Shown: positions 47,680-60,479 of the stretch, in pieces
How positions within the stretch are numbered: the first letter of the stretch is position 1
Layout: the number at the start of each line of letters is the position of its first letter
Assembly (NCBI GenBank): GCA_021442155.1
Contig: CM038223.1
Location: 36,740,983-36,804,982, forward strand
From: Cymbidium sinense
Taxonomy: Eukaryota; Streptophyta; Magnoliopsida; Asparagales; Orchidaceae
Length of the DNA: 64,000 bases
Direction: 5' to 3'
Notes under the pieces: model-generated
Told to the model about the DNA's origin: nothing
Seen by the model: only the letters and a program-made list of their open reading frames with translations
Databases searched by the model: none
Position numbers and translations under genes: made by a program

Positions 47680-48960
47680 TGGTACTTGGACAACAGATGT
47701 TGAAGACATATGACAAGTGATAAATCTAAATTTTCTACTTTAGAACCTTATGAAGAAGGATTTGTAATTTATGGTGATAATGCTAAAAGAAAGATAATTA
47801 GAGTTGGTTCTATTTCTAAGGATTCAATTACTTTAGATATAGTTTATTTTGTTGAAGGTTTAAAGCATAATCTTATTTCCATTAGTCAATTATCGATAAA
47901 GAATTTAATGTTAAATTTCATGCATCTTTCTCTACTATTGGAAATAAGGAAACTGTTTTGCTTGTTGGTCATAGATACATAAAAATTTACCTTATTGATT
48001 ATGAAAATGCAAGTAATACAAATTTAAATTTACTTTATTTTAAACATTCAATTGATGATATTTGATTATGGCATAAAAGGTTATGTCATATTAACACGCA
48101 TTCTTTAAACAAAATTACAAAACTTGATCTTGTTGATGGTTTACCTAAAATGAAATTTTATTCTGATTATGTTTGTGATACATGTACAGATGGAAAACAT
48201 TCTTTCAAAAATAAAAATATTATTTTTAAAACTAGACCTTTAGAATTGTTGTAAATGAATTTATTTGGATTTGTTATCTGTTAGCACTGCTAGCTTAGGT
48301 GGAAAATTCTATGGTTTTGTTATTGTTGATGATTTTTCAAGATTTACTTGGATTATGTTTTTAATTCATAAAAATGATGTTTTTGAACATTTTAAAATTT
48401 TTTTTAAACAAATTTAGTGTGATAGAAGCCTTCTTGTTAGTAAAATTTAATCTGATCATGGTGGTGAATTTGAGAATAAAAAATTTGAAATTTTTTGTGA
48501 TGACTTTGGTATTAAATAAACTTTTTTTGCTCCTAAAACCCGTCAGCAAAATAGTGTTATTGAAAGGAAAAATAGAATTTTATTTGAATTGAGTAGAGCT
48601 ATGCTTGATGATTATAAATTGCTTAAGTATTTTGGGCAAAAACTATTAACGTTGTATGCTATGTGATGAATCGTGTTTACTTGAGACCTATTTAAAATAA
48701 AATTGTTATGAGTTGTTCTTTGGTTAGAAACCTAAGATTAGTGATTTTCATTTCTTTGGAGTAAATGCTTATTTTGAATAATAGTAAAGATTCTTTAGGG
48801 AAGTTTGATTGTAATCCAATGATGTTATCTTTTTGGAATAATCTTTCAATGGTATATCTTATAGAGTTTATAATAAAAGAAAAATGATTGTTGAAGAATT
48901 AGTACATGTGATATTTGATGAAAATCCTATAGATCCTATTAAAGATGATGTGATTGAAAA
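47680..48960 (+). pseudogene. SIRE copia protease and integrase remnant
   Basis: The protease active-site region at 47680-47712 reads WYLDNRC, a stop, then RHMTS. Relatives have WYLDSGCSRHMTG, so the catalytic DSG is DNR and a stop follows. An open piece continues at 47710-47982 (IVYFVEGLKHNLISISQL). The GAG-pre-integrase reads LWHKRLCHINTHSL near 48068. The integrase has IVDDFSRFTW (about 48320), SDHGGEF (48451) and VIERKNR (about 48556), so the D-D-E residues remain, but stops lie between them. Downstream homology fades at the integrase C-terminus. Confidence 0.87.
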
Positions 48961-49054
48961 AGAGGTAGATGATTTTAAGAAAATGAGTTTGGAAGAATAT
49001 GTAGATTATTCTTTACCTAAAGATTGAAAATTTATTAGGAATCACCCTAAGGAC

Positions 49055-50673
49055 ATGATTATTAGAGACCCTTCTCAAGGAGTTAGAACTAGAAGACAAT
49101 CTACGAAAATGATAAATCATTCTCTATTTTTATCTGAGATTGAACCAAAATCAATAAATGAAGCTTTGGAGAATCATTATTGGATTGTAGATATGGAAGA
49201 AGAAATAAATAAGTTTATTAGAAATGATGTGTGGGAATTAGTTACTGGCCTCAAGATCAAAATGTTATAGGAACCAAATGGGCCTTTAGAAATAAGTTAG
49301 ATGACTTGGGACACATTGTTAGAAATAAGGCTAGATTGGCTGCACAAGGATATACTTCGATTGAAGGGATAGATTTTGAATAATCATTTACCACTATAGC
49401 TAGATTAGAACCTATTAGATTGCTCCTTGCCTATGCCTATTATAAAGGCTTTAAAATATTTCAATGGATGTAAAAAGTGCATTTTTAATTGCCTTTATAG
49501 ATTAAGATGTCTTTATAGAAAAACCTAATAATTTTGAAAATCTTAAGTTACCTGATCATGTTTTTAAATTGAAGAGAACATTATATGAATTAAAACAAGC
49601 TGCTAGAGCTTGGTATGATAGATTGAGTAGCTTTTTAATAGAACATGATTTTAGGAAGAGTAGAGTATATACCACCCTATTCCTTAAGAATTTAGGTGCT
49701 AACTTGATCATTGTTCAGATTTATGAGGATGACATTTTATCAGGTAGTACAAATGAATCTTTATGTGTAGAGCTTTTATTTTGACGTCCAAAGAATTTGA
49801 GATGAGCATGATGGGTGAACTCAACTTTTTCTTAGAATTTCAAGTAAAACAATAAGAAAAAGGTATTTTTATTTATCAAACTAAATACACCAATGACTTG
49901 ATAGAGAGATTTGATATGAAAAAAATAATTAAATCTAGTAAGACTCCCATGAGCCTCTCTACTAAACTTGATTTAGATGAGTCAGGTAAACCAGTTAATC
50001 AAAAACTTTATGGAAGTATGATTAGTTCTCTTTTATATCTTACTACTATTAGGCTTGATATATGTTTGCTATATATTTATGTGCTTATTTTTAGACTGCA
50101 CTGAAATACTCTCATTTAACTATTGTTAAGCGTATCTTACATTATTTAATTAACATTTTAAGATTAGGTTTGTGGTATCCTAATAATTCACTTTATTGTG
50201 ACTTGATTGCTTATTTTGATGCTGACTTTGCTAGTTATAAAGTGGATAGGAAAAGTACATCAGGAACATGTAAATTTTTAGGATCATTATTTGTATCTTG
50301 ATCATTTAGAAAACATAACTCTATTGCTCTTTCAATTGTTGAAGCTGAGTATATAGCTGTTGGACTCTATGTTGCTCAGGTTCTTTGGTTGAAGCAACAA
50401 TTAGAAAATTTTGGAATTACGCTAGATCACATTCCTATTAAGTGTGACAATACTAGTGCAAATTATTTGACAAAAATTCCTATCTAACACTCTAGAACTA
50501 TACACATATAAGTTAGACATCACTTTATTTGGGATCATGTGAGTAAAGGTGATGTAAATATTGATTTTATTAGCCCAGATTTACAAATTGAGGACATTTT
50601 TACTAAATCATTACCCGAAGAACGATTTTGTACCCTAAGATGCATGTTAGGTATGTTAGATCCAAGCATGTAA
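49055..50673 (+). pseudogene. SIRE copia reverse transcriptase and RNase H remnant
   Basis: RT signatures in order: SINEALENHYWI (about 49155), RLAAQGYTSIEGIDFE (about 49335), DVKSAFL (about 49465, after a one-base shift), FKLKRTLYELKQAARAWYDRL (about 49565) and IYEDDILSGSTNE at 49719-49757. The normal YVDD is YEDD. RNase H motifs follow: YFDADFA near 50213, SIVEAEYIAVG near 50335 and IKCDNTSA near 50440. The frame ends with LDPSM and TAA at 50671-50673, as in SIRE polyproteins. Open pieces are 49055-49270, 49569-49784 and 49898-50104; stops and frameshifts separate them. Confidence 0.9.
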
Positions 50674-50950
50674 TTTTATTGTTATTCATGATTAAACCTT
50701 TTTGATGTTGTCAAAAAGGAGAGAAAATAATATGTTGGTTTTCTTTCTCCTTAAGAGGGGAGCATTCTCATGTTATATACTCATGCTATATTTACGTTTT
50801 ATTATGGTTAAAAATGTTTTAAGTGTTTAAAAAGTTTTTTATTTACTTGCTACAAATTTTCTTTAATGTAACTTGTATGTTCAAATGTTGATGCAAGGTC
50901 ACTTTGCACCTTCATCGATATTTAACATCAACATATGTTTGTCATCATCA
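50674..50950 (+). other. SIRE element 3' untranslated region
   Basis: Between the pol stop codon and the polypurine tract. It contains tgatgttgtcaaaaaggagag near 50703 and catcatcaaaaaggggg at the end. Repeated polypurine-like tracts followed by a short spacer before the LTR are typical of SIRE elements. An envelope-like frame, which some SIRE elements carry here, is absent. Confidence 0.6.
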
Positions 50951-50964
50951 AAAAGGGGGGAGAT
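50951..50964 (+). other. Polypurine tract of the SIRE copia element
   Basis: The purine run aaaaggggggagat lies directly before the 3' LTR start tgttgac at 50965. In the family this tract primes plus-strand DNA synthesis. It is strictly conserved in form here although the coding region is decayed. Confidence 0.88.
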
Positions 50965-52705
50965 TGTTGACTTCTTGAGCCACATCTCATATGGGATTGA
51001 TTTTGATGATAATAAACACATGTTCAAATGCTACTAATCAAGTTAAATTCAAGTGTGTAGGAAAAATTCTTTAGCTCCTTTCTTTAGTTATATCAAAATG
51101 TTAAAGGTTTTGGACATGGACTGGGTGAGATGTTTTCAAGGAATAACTATATTACGTCAAATTAAATGCTCACTAAAATAAAATATATCATTCATTCATT
51201 TTAAAACAATCTATTTTAAATTATTCATAAGCACTATATTTCATATTTATATTTATTCATTAAAATTATTCATTGTTGGATAATTTGAACTAAATGCATA
51301 AACCATGTTACATTTATTGTGCTTCCATGTAAGTTAAATTAAGTTAACATCTCATTAAACTATTTCCATGCTAAAATATATTCATTATCCATTTATTACA
51401 TGCATAAAATCTAATTATTCTGAAATTATTCTTTATATTATTTTTCTGTCTCTTATCATATTTTTCATCCTAAAACTTTTTGGCTAAATGTTTTCATGAT
51501 GATTTGCTAAATAAATTGTGTGAGAGTTATTCAAATCATTTCCATAATTATCCCATGTTTTTCCAAATTAAATAATTTATTTATTTGAATCTTTAATTTG
51601 AATTATTTTTGAATTCAACTTGAATATTCCTTGCATATGCAAATTTGAACTCCTCTCTTTATGTAATCTTATGTGGCTGATCATATGCTAATCTAGTTGA
51701 TTTAATTTGAATTAATTTGAGTTAATTCATATTCAATTAAAATAAGCCTTGGAATTATCTTCTTTCCTTTTATATAAATTTATTTTTTGGAAACCTCCTT
51801 TGGCCAAACATATCTTTACTCAAATTATGAATTAATCTCTTAATGAAAATTGATTTAATCTCTCCTAAGATTTGACCCATCATCATTAAATTTAAATTGA
51901 ATACATTAAAATAAATCTAATATATTTTAAGAAAGTAGCTTGGCCAAATTTTAATAATTCCTTAGATTTAATTTAAAATGTTCTAGAATTATATCTTTCC
52001 CTTTTTCATTCAGTCAAGATGAATTGATTGAATATTTCATGATATTTCATTAAATGCTAATTTAATCCCATCATGGTAACTTTCTTTTGGTTGACCACAT
52101 GCTTAATCTAAATTAATCAAAATTCAAATTATTCCCTTTTTCACTTGGACAATTAATTGTGTCATGAATTGTTTGGTAATAGTTCAAACTCTTCTTTCCT
52201 CTCTCTCTCTATTGGCCAACCAACATAAGCTTTACCTTTTTAATTGCATTAGAAATCAAGTCATATGATGAATTCATTCAATTTGAATCTCTTTCCAAAT
52301 TATTTTTCCCTCCATGATGCCTTGGCTGATTTTATCATCTTGCAAAAATAAATAGATTTAAATTCAATTGATTCAATTTGAAACACTTACCATGTATATT
52401 TTTCCTCTTCCTTGCCTTGGCTAAAATCTCTCTTATACAATTTGAATTTGAAATTGAATTTTAAATTAACCCAACCTTCCATATATCCCCTTATATTTTT
52501 CCTTGGTCGAATCATTCACTCATGCAAATTAATTTTATTTTGATTGAATTATATTTAAATTAATTCCAAAAGAGTTTCCCTTCTATTTTTTCTCCTCTTG
52601 GCCGACCCTCTTGATCCCTTATCTTATAAATAATGTTTCTTAGACTAGGTTAATTTTTCTTGGAAAAATATCTCATTGAAGAATTTCTCTCTTGGCCAAA
52701 TTCTT
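50965..52705 (+). repeat. 3' LTR of the SIRE copia element (truncated)
   Basis: Begins tgttgacttcttgagcc and runs collinear with the 5' LTR to atttctctcttggccaaattct. Then it switches to chromo-2 protease sequence (minus strand HILLGRP near 52715). Compared with the 5' LTR, roughly 1 kb is missing at the end, including the 34-bp repeats and R/U5. It also contains about 150 bp (about 52230-52385) that the 5' LTR lacks after the microsatellite. Confidence 0.87.
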
Positions 52706-53860
52706 GGTCTTCCTAATAAGATGTGAGTTATTTTCATTGGAAGAACATCACACAAAATTTGATTATTATAACTACCTATTTTAATTAGAACAAGACATTT
52801 GCTAGTGATAAGTAGGAATGTATGATTTACCCAACTGACTTAGAATAGCTTTAGGTGAAGTTTAGTTCTAGGATTGGCATTAGTGATAGCATGTGTTGAT
52901 ATAACATTCATAGAACTATCTATATCTATTACAATCTTACACCTCTTCTCCTTACATAGAATATATATCGAGAAAATATTTCACCTTCTCTAATCTTCTT
53001 CTCCTCTATAAGCAGTCATGCACCTCATAATTAATGTTAGATTATCTATATTTAGATCTACTTCTTTATCAGATAAGGGTGTATCATCATATATCTCTTT
53101 AATATCTTCTTATTCCTCTAAATCTTCTACTTCATCTAGAAACATAATTTTTGTCCTACATTGGTTCTGTATATGACCTTTTTATGACATTTAAAGCAAA
53201 CTATCTCTAGCACATTTTTAGAAATAATTTCATTGGGGTTTACTTTAGAGGGGTTGTTCGATGTAGAAGGATTAGGTCTAACAATTGGTTTTTGAGGTTG
53301 CGATGCAAGTGGATATTTAGAAGATATTTAAGCTTTCATTTTAGATGTGGATGCAGCTTTTTTGAGCTTTTCTAAGAGAAAAATATAACGAAAGGCATCA
53401 TCTAAAGTTTAAGGATTATGAAGCTCTACTTCATTCCTAATATCTCCTCTTAATCCAATGATAAATTTGTTAGCTATTTGTCACTCTTAATTAGTGCATT
53501 GGGTTCAAGCTATTAAGTCCTCAAATGTGTTCATATATTCCACTACTGACATGGTTCCTTGCTTAAGAGTGATCAATTATTCTGGAGTCTTTTGTCATGA
53601 TTTCTAAGATAGTATTTTTGCCTTTAAGATTTTTTTATTCTATCAACATCATGAGATTTCTAATGTATCTCTCCTCCTTAACTAAAATATTATTCCAATA
53701 GATCTTCACATGACCTACTAGTTTCATTTTAGCAAATATTATTCCCTAGTAATCATCCATATTATATTGATAAAGAAAATCATTCATTTTGGCTAACCAG
53801 TCTAAAAATTTATTGGAGTCATGAACACTTTCTTATGCTAGGGCTTCTATTTTAACTTAT
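52706..53860 (-). pseudogene. Chromovirus protease and gag C-terminus, chromo-2
   Basis: The minus strand gives a gag region with WLAKMNDFLYQY (about 53770), LEKLKKAAS (about 53360) and a single zinc knuckle starting CFKCHKK (about 53180-53205, its later ligands lost). A protease stretch follows with IDIDSSMNVIS (about 52910; the usual DGGS/DSGA active site as DIDSS) and ILCDVLPMKITHILLGRP (about 52715-52770). The remaining protease-RT linker, some 140 residues, is missing: the sequence breaks into the SIRE 3' LTR, and the RT resumes at 43935 on the other side of that insertion. Stops are frequent. Confidence 0.75.
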
Positions 53861-53871
53861 TTTGTACGTTC

Positions 53872-54195
53872 TTATGATGCTTCATGTATCTTAAGATAGT
53901 CATGTCCAAGGGTGTTCCCTAGGTTTGACCTTCTTGTAGGATATTCATCTATAGAAAGTTCAATATTATCCCCTCCTGCGGGTTCTAAGTCATTTGGATG
54001 GGGTATAGTTTGTGGGGTTTGAAATCTAGTACTCATTGTTTGTATTTGTGCATTGAGATTCATGAGTAGGTCTTCTACCCTATTGAATTTCTCTTCACTT
54101 TTCATGGAAATCTCATATACTCTTCTATTTAAGTCATCTAATTGGTCCAAACTAATGAATTTAGGTGGCATGATGTAAACATAAAGATACGACAT
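53872..54195 (-). pseudogene. Chromovirus gag N-terminus, chromo-2
   Basis: A minus-strand open piece whose likely start is MPPKFISLDQLDDLN (Met at about 54171) rather than the upstream in-frame Met at 54195. It contains a helical NRVEDLLMNLNAQI segment followed by a proline-rich and acidic linker, as seen at the start of plant chromovirus gag proteins. It ends at a stop at 53872 before the capsid-like domain. The start lies about 500 bp from the primer-binding site, a normal leader length. Confidence 0.65.
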
Positions 54196-54672
54196 GACAC
54201 TCTAAATGATGATTTAAAATATGCAAAAAAATGAACTAAACTTAACACCAAATTTTAAAATTATCAGCCTTTAATAAACACAAAAGAATATGTGGATACT
54301 ACAAAATATTAAACACACTTAAAAAAGAAATAAAATAAAAAATATTTAAGGATATTATTTTGATTTTATTATGTAAGGTTAGTATCTAGGTAGGCTATTT
54401 AGTGAACTCTCCTTTTCTGAAGTTCTTACTCAAGTATGATGGTTTGTGGTGAAGTTAAGTAGGAGATAGGCTAAGATTTATAAGTAGAGATAACTAGTTA
54501 GTAGTAACAAAAACATTCATAGAATTTCCTACGACATATATTTAGCAAGCATTTCCAATTGAATTCACTAATTTTAGAAAGGAAATTACATAAAATCTAA
54601 AGTATAGAACTAAACTTGCTTGGATTTGATATGGATTATCTGCAAACATGTTCTCCATGCCTCCAAATTTTA
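54196..54672 (-). other. Leader of chromo-2 between PBS and gag
   Basis: Non-coding AT-rich leader on the minus strand, between the primer-binding site and the gag start. No other features are seen. Confidence 0.5.
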
Positions 54673-54687
54673 GGCTCTGACACCAAA
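54673..54687 (-). other. Primer-binding site of chromo-2, complementary to initiator Met tRNA
   Basis: The minus strand reads tttggtgtcagagcc. This matches the common plant retrotransposon PBS tggtatcagagcc (3' end of tRNA-iMet) with one base changed. It sits two bases from the LTR border tgatgaag at 54690 (plus-strand view), fixing the 5' LTR position and confirming minus orientation of chromo-2. Confidence 0.8.
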
Positions 54688-54689
54688 GT

Positions 54690-55300
54690 TGATGAAGTGT
54701 TGATCATGGAGAGAAGGATGTCATAGTGGATGTGGAGAAAGATATGCTCCAATTTTCTTCCACTCACTAGAGTGTAAGAGAGAAGAATATATTCCACTCA
54801 GTAAAGTGAATGAAGTATGAAGTTCTACACACCTAGGTAGAACGGTAGTGAGAGATAACTGAATCTCCAGAATGGCTGACCACCAAGCTCCAACCAAAAA
54901 ATTTTTTCACTCCAAATGTCACACAAAGTCAAAAGTTTTTCATTAAGTCAAAATAAGTGTTTAAATAAGTATAATACTCTTAAAGATGTATACCTTGGGA
55001 AGAAAACTATCAAATAAACTAAAAAATAGTTAGAACATTCATTTTGTAGCACCGTGGTGCCACGAATTAGAGCTTAGTGCCACAGTCTAGCATCGTGGCA
55101 CCATATCGCAACACCAAGGCGCCAACTTCTCTATTCCCATGCACTAAATTCTACATAGTGTAGTGCCCAGGTGCCAAGAAGGCAGCACTGAGCTGCTAGA
55201 CCCACACCTATGAAATTTAATACATAAACTCACATATTTTCAACCACAACTCTATGTGGTATTTTTTTTGGAGTGTTTGTAGGGACAACACGAAAATCTT
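54690..55300 (-). repeat. 5' LTR of chromo-2
   Basis: The border next to the primer-binding site is tgatgaagtgttg (reverse complement ends in CA). The interior contains a GC-richer motif cluster gcaccgtggtgccacg...gtggcacc...gcccaggtgcc at 55050-55190, made of short gtgcc/ggcac inverted words. The outer border, near 55300, is approximate because repeat unit U2 follows directly. Part of the sequence recurs near 24170-24450 (chromo-1). Confidence 0.68.
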
Positions 55301-56758
55301 AGAGAATAGTAGTGGGAAAATTTTATGACACCACATAAAGTTTAGGAATTTCTTATTTAAATGATTAAATGCATTATTAAAGAATAAACATATTATCTTA
55401 AAAGATAAACATGTTTTCCTATAATGGATTGGATCATTTAATAAAAGACTCCTAAGGCTAATGAGTCTTTTGTGTACCAGATAGTTTTCCCCTGAACTAC
55501 ATGGAAAGTAGAACAGAGTTTATTTTAAACTTGGTTTATTGTTCCCGATAGAGGCAAGTACATATAGTTAATTACATCTCAGTAAGAAGGTCTCTTCCTA
55601 AAAATACGCTCGATTGAAAAAATAAGTCATTATTTCTATGGATTTCTAAGATATTTTTCAAAAGAATGATCTTTGGAATTTTTAATTGAGATTGATCCAA
55701 AGTGGAAAGAGTTCTTTTGGGAGGATAAATGGGATGAAGTAGGAAATGCCTATTGATATTGGTATGCCCAGTAGGCACATCAACTATCTTGTTATTAGGC
55801 TTTGAATTTTAAATTTTAATTTAGATTTTGAGTTGATATTTTCTTAGTAGTCTAGGACTTAGATTATAACAGTATAAAACTATAAAAATGCCTAAGGTTG
55901 AAGACTTACTCCAAGGAGGATGCTTCAGAACCTAAGTCTACAAGTGATTTTAACACATGTTAGATGCTCGACCTACTATTTTGTGAATTATTAGCCATTC
56001 CTCTCACTTGAGAGAACAAACCTATCACTAATTCTTCTAGACATATAACCCTCTTAGAGGGGCTACTAGTTAACACCACCTAAGTGCATTTTAAATTTAT
56101 GATGCCAACTCTTGTGTATATAAGATGGCTAAGATATTGTATTTTTAGGAAAGAAATCTAAGGATCCTAGACTCACTCCCTAATCTCTAGAATCATGTAA
56201 GGTATGGAATGCATCTAACTAATGCACATTTTTTAGATTTTATAGTTTTGATTCATGATTCATTTGAAGATTGGGTATGCAATTTATGCTTATATGGTAT
56301 GTAATTAGAAGAGGTTAATGGTCCAAATCAATAAAAGATAGGCATATTTCCCTAACAAGGTGGACATCCTCACAGGTTAGATGCCCCTTATGTGCAATGG
56401 GTGAAGTGCCTAATTCAAGAATTGAGAGCAAAATGATTGCATGATTTTCAATAGCTAAATGTTTCTAATTGAATTTTTTTAGTTTTGTCTAAAGCTTTAC
56501 ATTGTGTGAGGTTTTGCATTTCTTTATAATTGCTTCAGTTATTGAGATTTAGATTGGATAAAAAATTTAATTTTTCCTATGAGCCTACATCCAAGCATTC
56601 ATCACAGAAAAGCACAACACAGAAAAAACCCTAGGAAAGTTGGTTGATTCTATTACGCACCCAAAATAAATCAAGCCAATTTTATTTTAAAAAAATGCCA
56701 ATGTGGTCGGGTACTGCTATACACTTTAGAAGAAAGAGAAAATAGGCAGTTGACCTCT

Positions 56759-56772
56759 ACCCTTATATAGCC
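56759..56772 (-). promoter_or_regulatory. TATA-like box in U2
   Basis: The minus strand reads ggctatataagggtagagg, the best TATA consensus among the four U copies. Downstream come a pyrimidine-rich stretch and gtgtatagcagtaccc, aligned with U1, U3 and U4. Probable transcription-start region of the LTR-like unit. Confidence 0.55.
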
Positions 56773-59700
56773 TGACCTAGAACTACAACTTTTAGATCTA
56801 TGGGTCTTTTTTCTAGGATCGTCTCCTTCTTTAAGGACCTCCAATCAGTTTCACAGGGAACCATTGCACTTATCTCTGGTAGGATCAGCTTTGGCTAATC
56901 CTAGACCCCATATATACTAACCTAATTTTATGCCCAAATTTATATTTTAAATTCAAAAAAGAATCTTAAGCCCTGCAAAATAGATGATAAAAAAATACAA
57001 ATAACACATAACATTTATATTTTATAAATATACGAGCTTAGCATTAGCTATTTTCCAAGCCCATATGTCTTATTGGGCTATGCTTAAGGACTTAAGCACA
57101 CCTACAAGAAAACAACATGTTAATTTATTTATGATAATAGTCCTTTCTAGTATAGCCCCTATAAAAGACAATATTAATTATAAAAAAATTATCTTATCAT
57201 CCAGCCTAATGGGTAAACATTCCTAGACTACAGGCTAAAATTGTACACCATAAAGATAAGTGAAGCACATCACATCAAAACACAGAATATCATAAAAAAT
57301 CATAGAATAACCTAACCTAAGTCTAGTATCCGTGACCTAATGATCTAGTGTGTGAAAGAAATAGGCCTGCGTGGCAAGACTTTATTAGGCCTTTTTAGTT
57401 CAAATTTCTATTTGGATTTTTGAAGTTTGTTTGATTTTTATCTTTGGATGGTTTCAATTCAAATAATTTAATTATTTGTTTTCATTTATATTTTCACTTT
57501 AATTTTAGATTTTCAAAAATGAAGAATATAATATATTTCACTTTTGTGTGGAACCCATTCTATTCAACATCCTAACCCCTAGTGGAATGAAACATTCATC
57601 TTAAGATGAATATTCATTCCAAAGGTCTAACGAAGATCCTTAAGTATCCCAATTAATCTTTTTAGTTTCATTTAGATGATTTTGGATTTGAATTTAGTTT
57701 GGAATTTAGATTAATCTTTCAAATCATTTCTTTAGAATTTAATTCTTCATTTCATTTCTTTGATTTGATTTAATTTTCATTCTTAATTTTATTTGATTTG
57801 TGTTTCATTTTTTTGTTTTAATTCATTTTTAATTTGATTTGATTTGGATTATGTTAATTATTTGTTTTATTTGATTTGTGTTATGTTAATTATTTATTTC
57901 ATTTGATTTATGTTGATTTAATATTTAGTTTGAATTATGTTTTATTTTTTTTGAATTTACATTCTTTTGCTTTGATTTATGTTAACTTGAGACACTTAGG
58001 TTAATATTTGAATTCATTCTTAAGTTATATTGATTTTGGATTAAGGTTTCATTAAGTTGTTTGATTATGAGTTCATTAGCTTAAGGTTTAATTAAACTTA
58101 ACATTTCATTATTAGTTTCATTAACCTTTAAGTATGGAAGTATTCAACTTTATTTGATTTAGGATGTTGAAGAATCACCCTTGAATGGTTTGATGTTAAT
58201 GAAAATTATTTCAAGTTGGTTTATTTTTTTTGTGATTTATACTTTTTTTTTAATTCATTACTTGATTTATATTGACCTAGAGATTTGGAAATTCAACAAT
58301 TTCCAATCCAAAGGTCAATTTGGTTTGAAATTTTTATGGCAAGTGGGGTTCCATGCCAATTTCATATTTCCAAAGTTTCATTTTAATAAAATTCATAATT
58401 AAGGTGTAATTGAGGTTTTAATAATTTTATTAAAACCTAAATTAAGCTTAATTTAATGAGGATCATTTGGGGGCCTTATTTTTCTTTGATTCCTCTCTAA
58501 AAGATGCCTCCATAGAGGGTTCATTCATAAATTTTGGGAGATCTTGTTGATTTATTTAAGTTCTGGTTAATTAATTGGATTATTTTTTACTTATTTATGA
58601 AATTAGGGTATTTTGTTATTTATTGCATTTGAATAGGTTTCATTGACGTTTTTAAATTTATTAGGATTTTTTATGTTGATTTTAAGTTATTTGATCCATT
58701 TTTATGATTTATTATATTTAATTTTTATTTATTTGATTAAAATTGAAGTTTAGGGTTTGAAATTTGATATTTCTTGAATTACACTGATATAATTAATGAA
58801 AGTTTATCCTAAGGTGTGCTTTAACCTCAATTTAAATTCCCCAAAGTTTTATTTCAAGTGGATTAATGGTTTGTGATTAATTAAGGTTTAATAGATTTCA
58901 TTCAAACCCAAATTGAGGACAAAATACCTTACATAATTTAGGGATTTTAATTTGGATGAATTTCTCTCATCAATAAGAATCCATAGAGAACAAGTTTACT
59001 TTTCTTGGATTTATATTTTATTTTCTATGAATTTTTAAGTTTGTATGCATTTTTAATGATTTTTAATTAATTCAAAAAAGGATTTACTATTTTAAAATGG
59101 TGGTGCCTACGTGGCGCCTTTACGATGTGGCACGACACCATTGGCCCAAGCAGATTCCACATGGCAGCCACATAAAAAATGGCACCATGTTAGATAGATC
59201 TCGACCGTATCGTTGAAGATCGTATGGTCCCAATTTATTTTGTGGTCTCCTTAAGGTGATTTAATCAGATTATCTAACTGATCTCGATTATCAGTTCCCA
59301 ATAGAAAGATCGAACGATGGAGATAATTTCTTGAACATCTTCGATGAGAGACAGCATTATCCATCAAATTTGATGAATTTTTGGAGATCCAAGGCTAATT
59401 TTGACATGATTTCAATTGCAAAATGATAAGTGATCAATTTGTAATCATATGGTTTGATCCTCATGGGCATCAAATTTGTTTCACAAAAGACCAAAATTGA
59501 ACATTATGGAGGTCGGTGGTGAAGCATACCTCAATTCTAGTGATCTCTGGTGATGGGATCGCCTTGAACATGTTCACCTCGATGTGACAAAGTTGTGGAC
59601 ATGATTTGGTGGCTTGCCTCCTAGACAAATGCCTTGGAGACCAACATGTGGTCATTTTCCTTTAGGTTTGGCTGTTCTTCGGCTTACTAGCGAAGAGGGG

Positions 59701-60479
59701 TTATAGTGGATATTCATTTGAGGTCATCTTGACCTCTAGAACATGTTGGAATGTTTAATTGGAGGTGAAACACACTCCTTACCATTTTTCCATTCAAGGC
59801 TGAAGGGAGGTCGCCAGGTTTTGTCAATTTTTGGCGTACCAATGGTGAGTGGTTAAGGGAAGGAAAAGAGGGGAAAAGGAGGGTCTCTTTTTGCTCCTTC
59901 TATACATGGCCAAGAGCCATGTATTTAGCTTTCTAGGTGGTAAGATTTTGGCCACTAGTGGAAATAAAGTTGGCCAAAGGGTAGATTTTATACCTCTCAG
60001 CATTCTAATCATCTTGGGATAAAGAATTGGAGGGGCGGAATTCATTTTCTCCCCTTTCCTCTCTTGGTCGTGAGCTTGGCTCTATTTCCTTCTTTCTCTT
60101 GCTCTCTTCTTTCTCTCTCTCATGGAGGAAAGCACTTTCTCTTTTTTTTCTTTTTGGAGGCCCTCAATTAATTGGAATGAAGCTAATTCTTTTTGAAGCC
60201 AAGAAGTGGAATACTAAGGGGATGAGGGATTGGGCAGATTGGATTTTGCTTCATGCAATCCCTCTTTTCCATTATATAATCCATCATTTTGGATTGATTT
60301 AGACTTGATTAGTTTACTTAATATTGGTTGGCAATCTCTCTTAACCTATGCTAAGATGAATTTAGATAAGTTTGCATAGGTTTAGTTTCAATTTGAATCC
60401 ATTTGTTGATGAAATCTTAGCATTAGATTTAATTCAAGTTTCAAATGCTTTAATCACTGTTATTTGGTTTTAAATTTTG

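Larger units (their letters stand above)
43936..52705 (+). mobile_element. Ty1/copia SIRE-lineage retrotransposon inserted in chromo-2
   Basis: Two homologous LTRs in direct orientation (starting 43936 and 50965, both tgttgactt) flank a copia gag-pol in the order gag, protease, integrase, RT, RNase H. A polypurine tract with the SIRE-like sequence aaaaggggggagattg directly precedes the 3' LTR. The 5' LTR R/U5 region has ggacgtaggc...ggccgaaccac, frequent in SIRE/Maximus elements. The primer-binding site and most of gag are deleted, and the 3' LTR lacks about its last kilobase. Both flanks are chromo-2 sequence in the same orientation, so this is a nested insertion. Confidence 0.9.
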
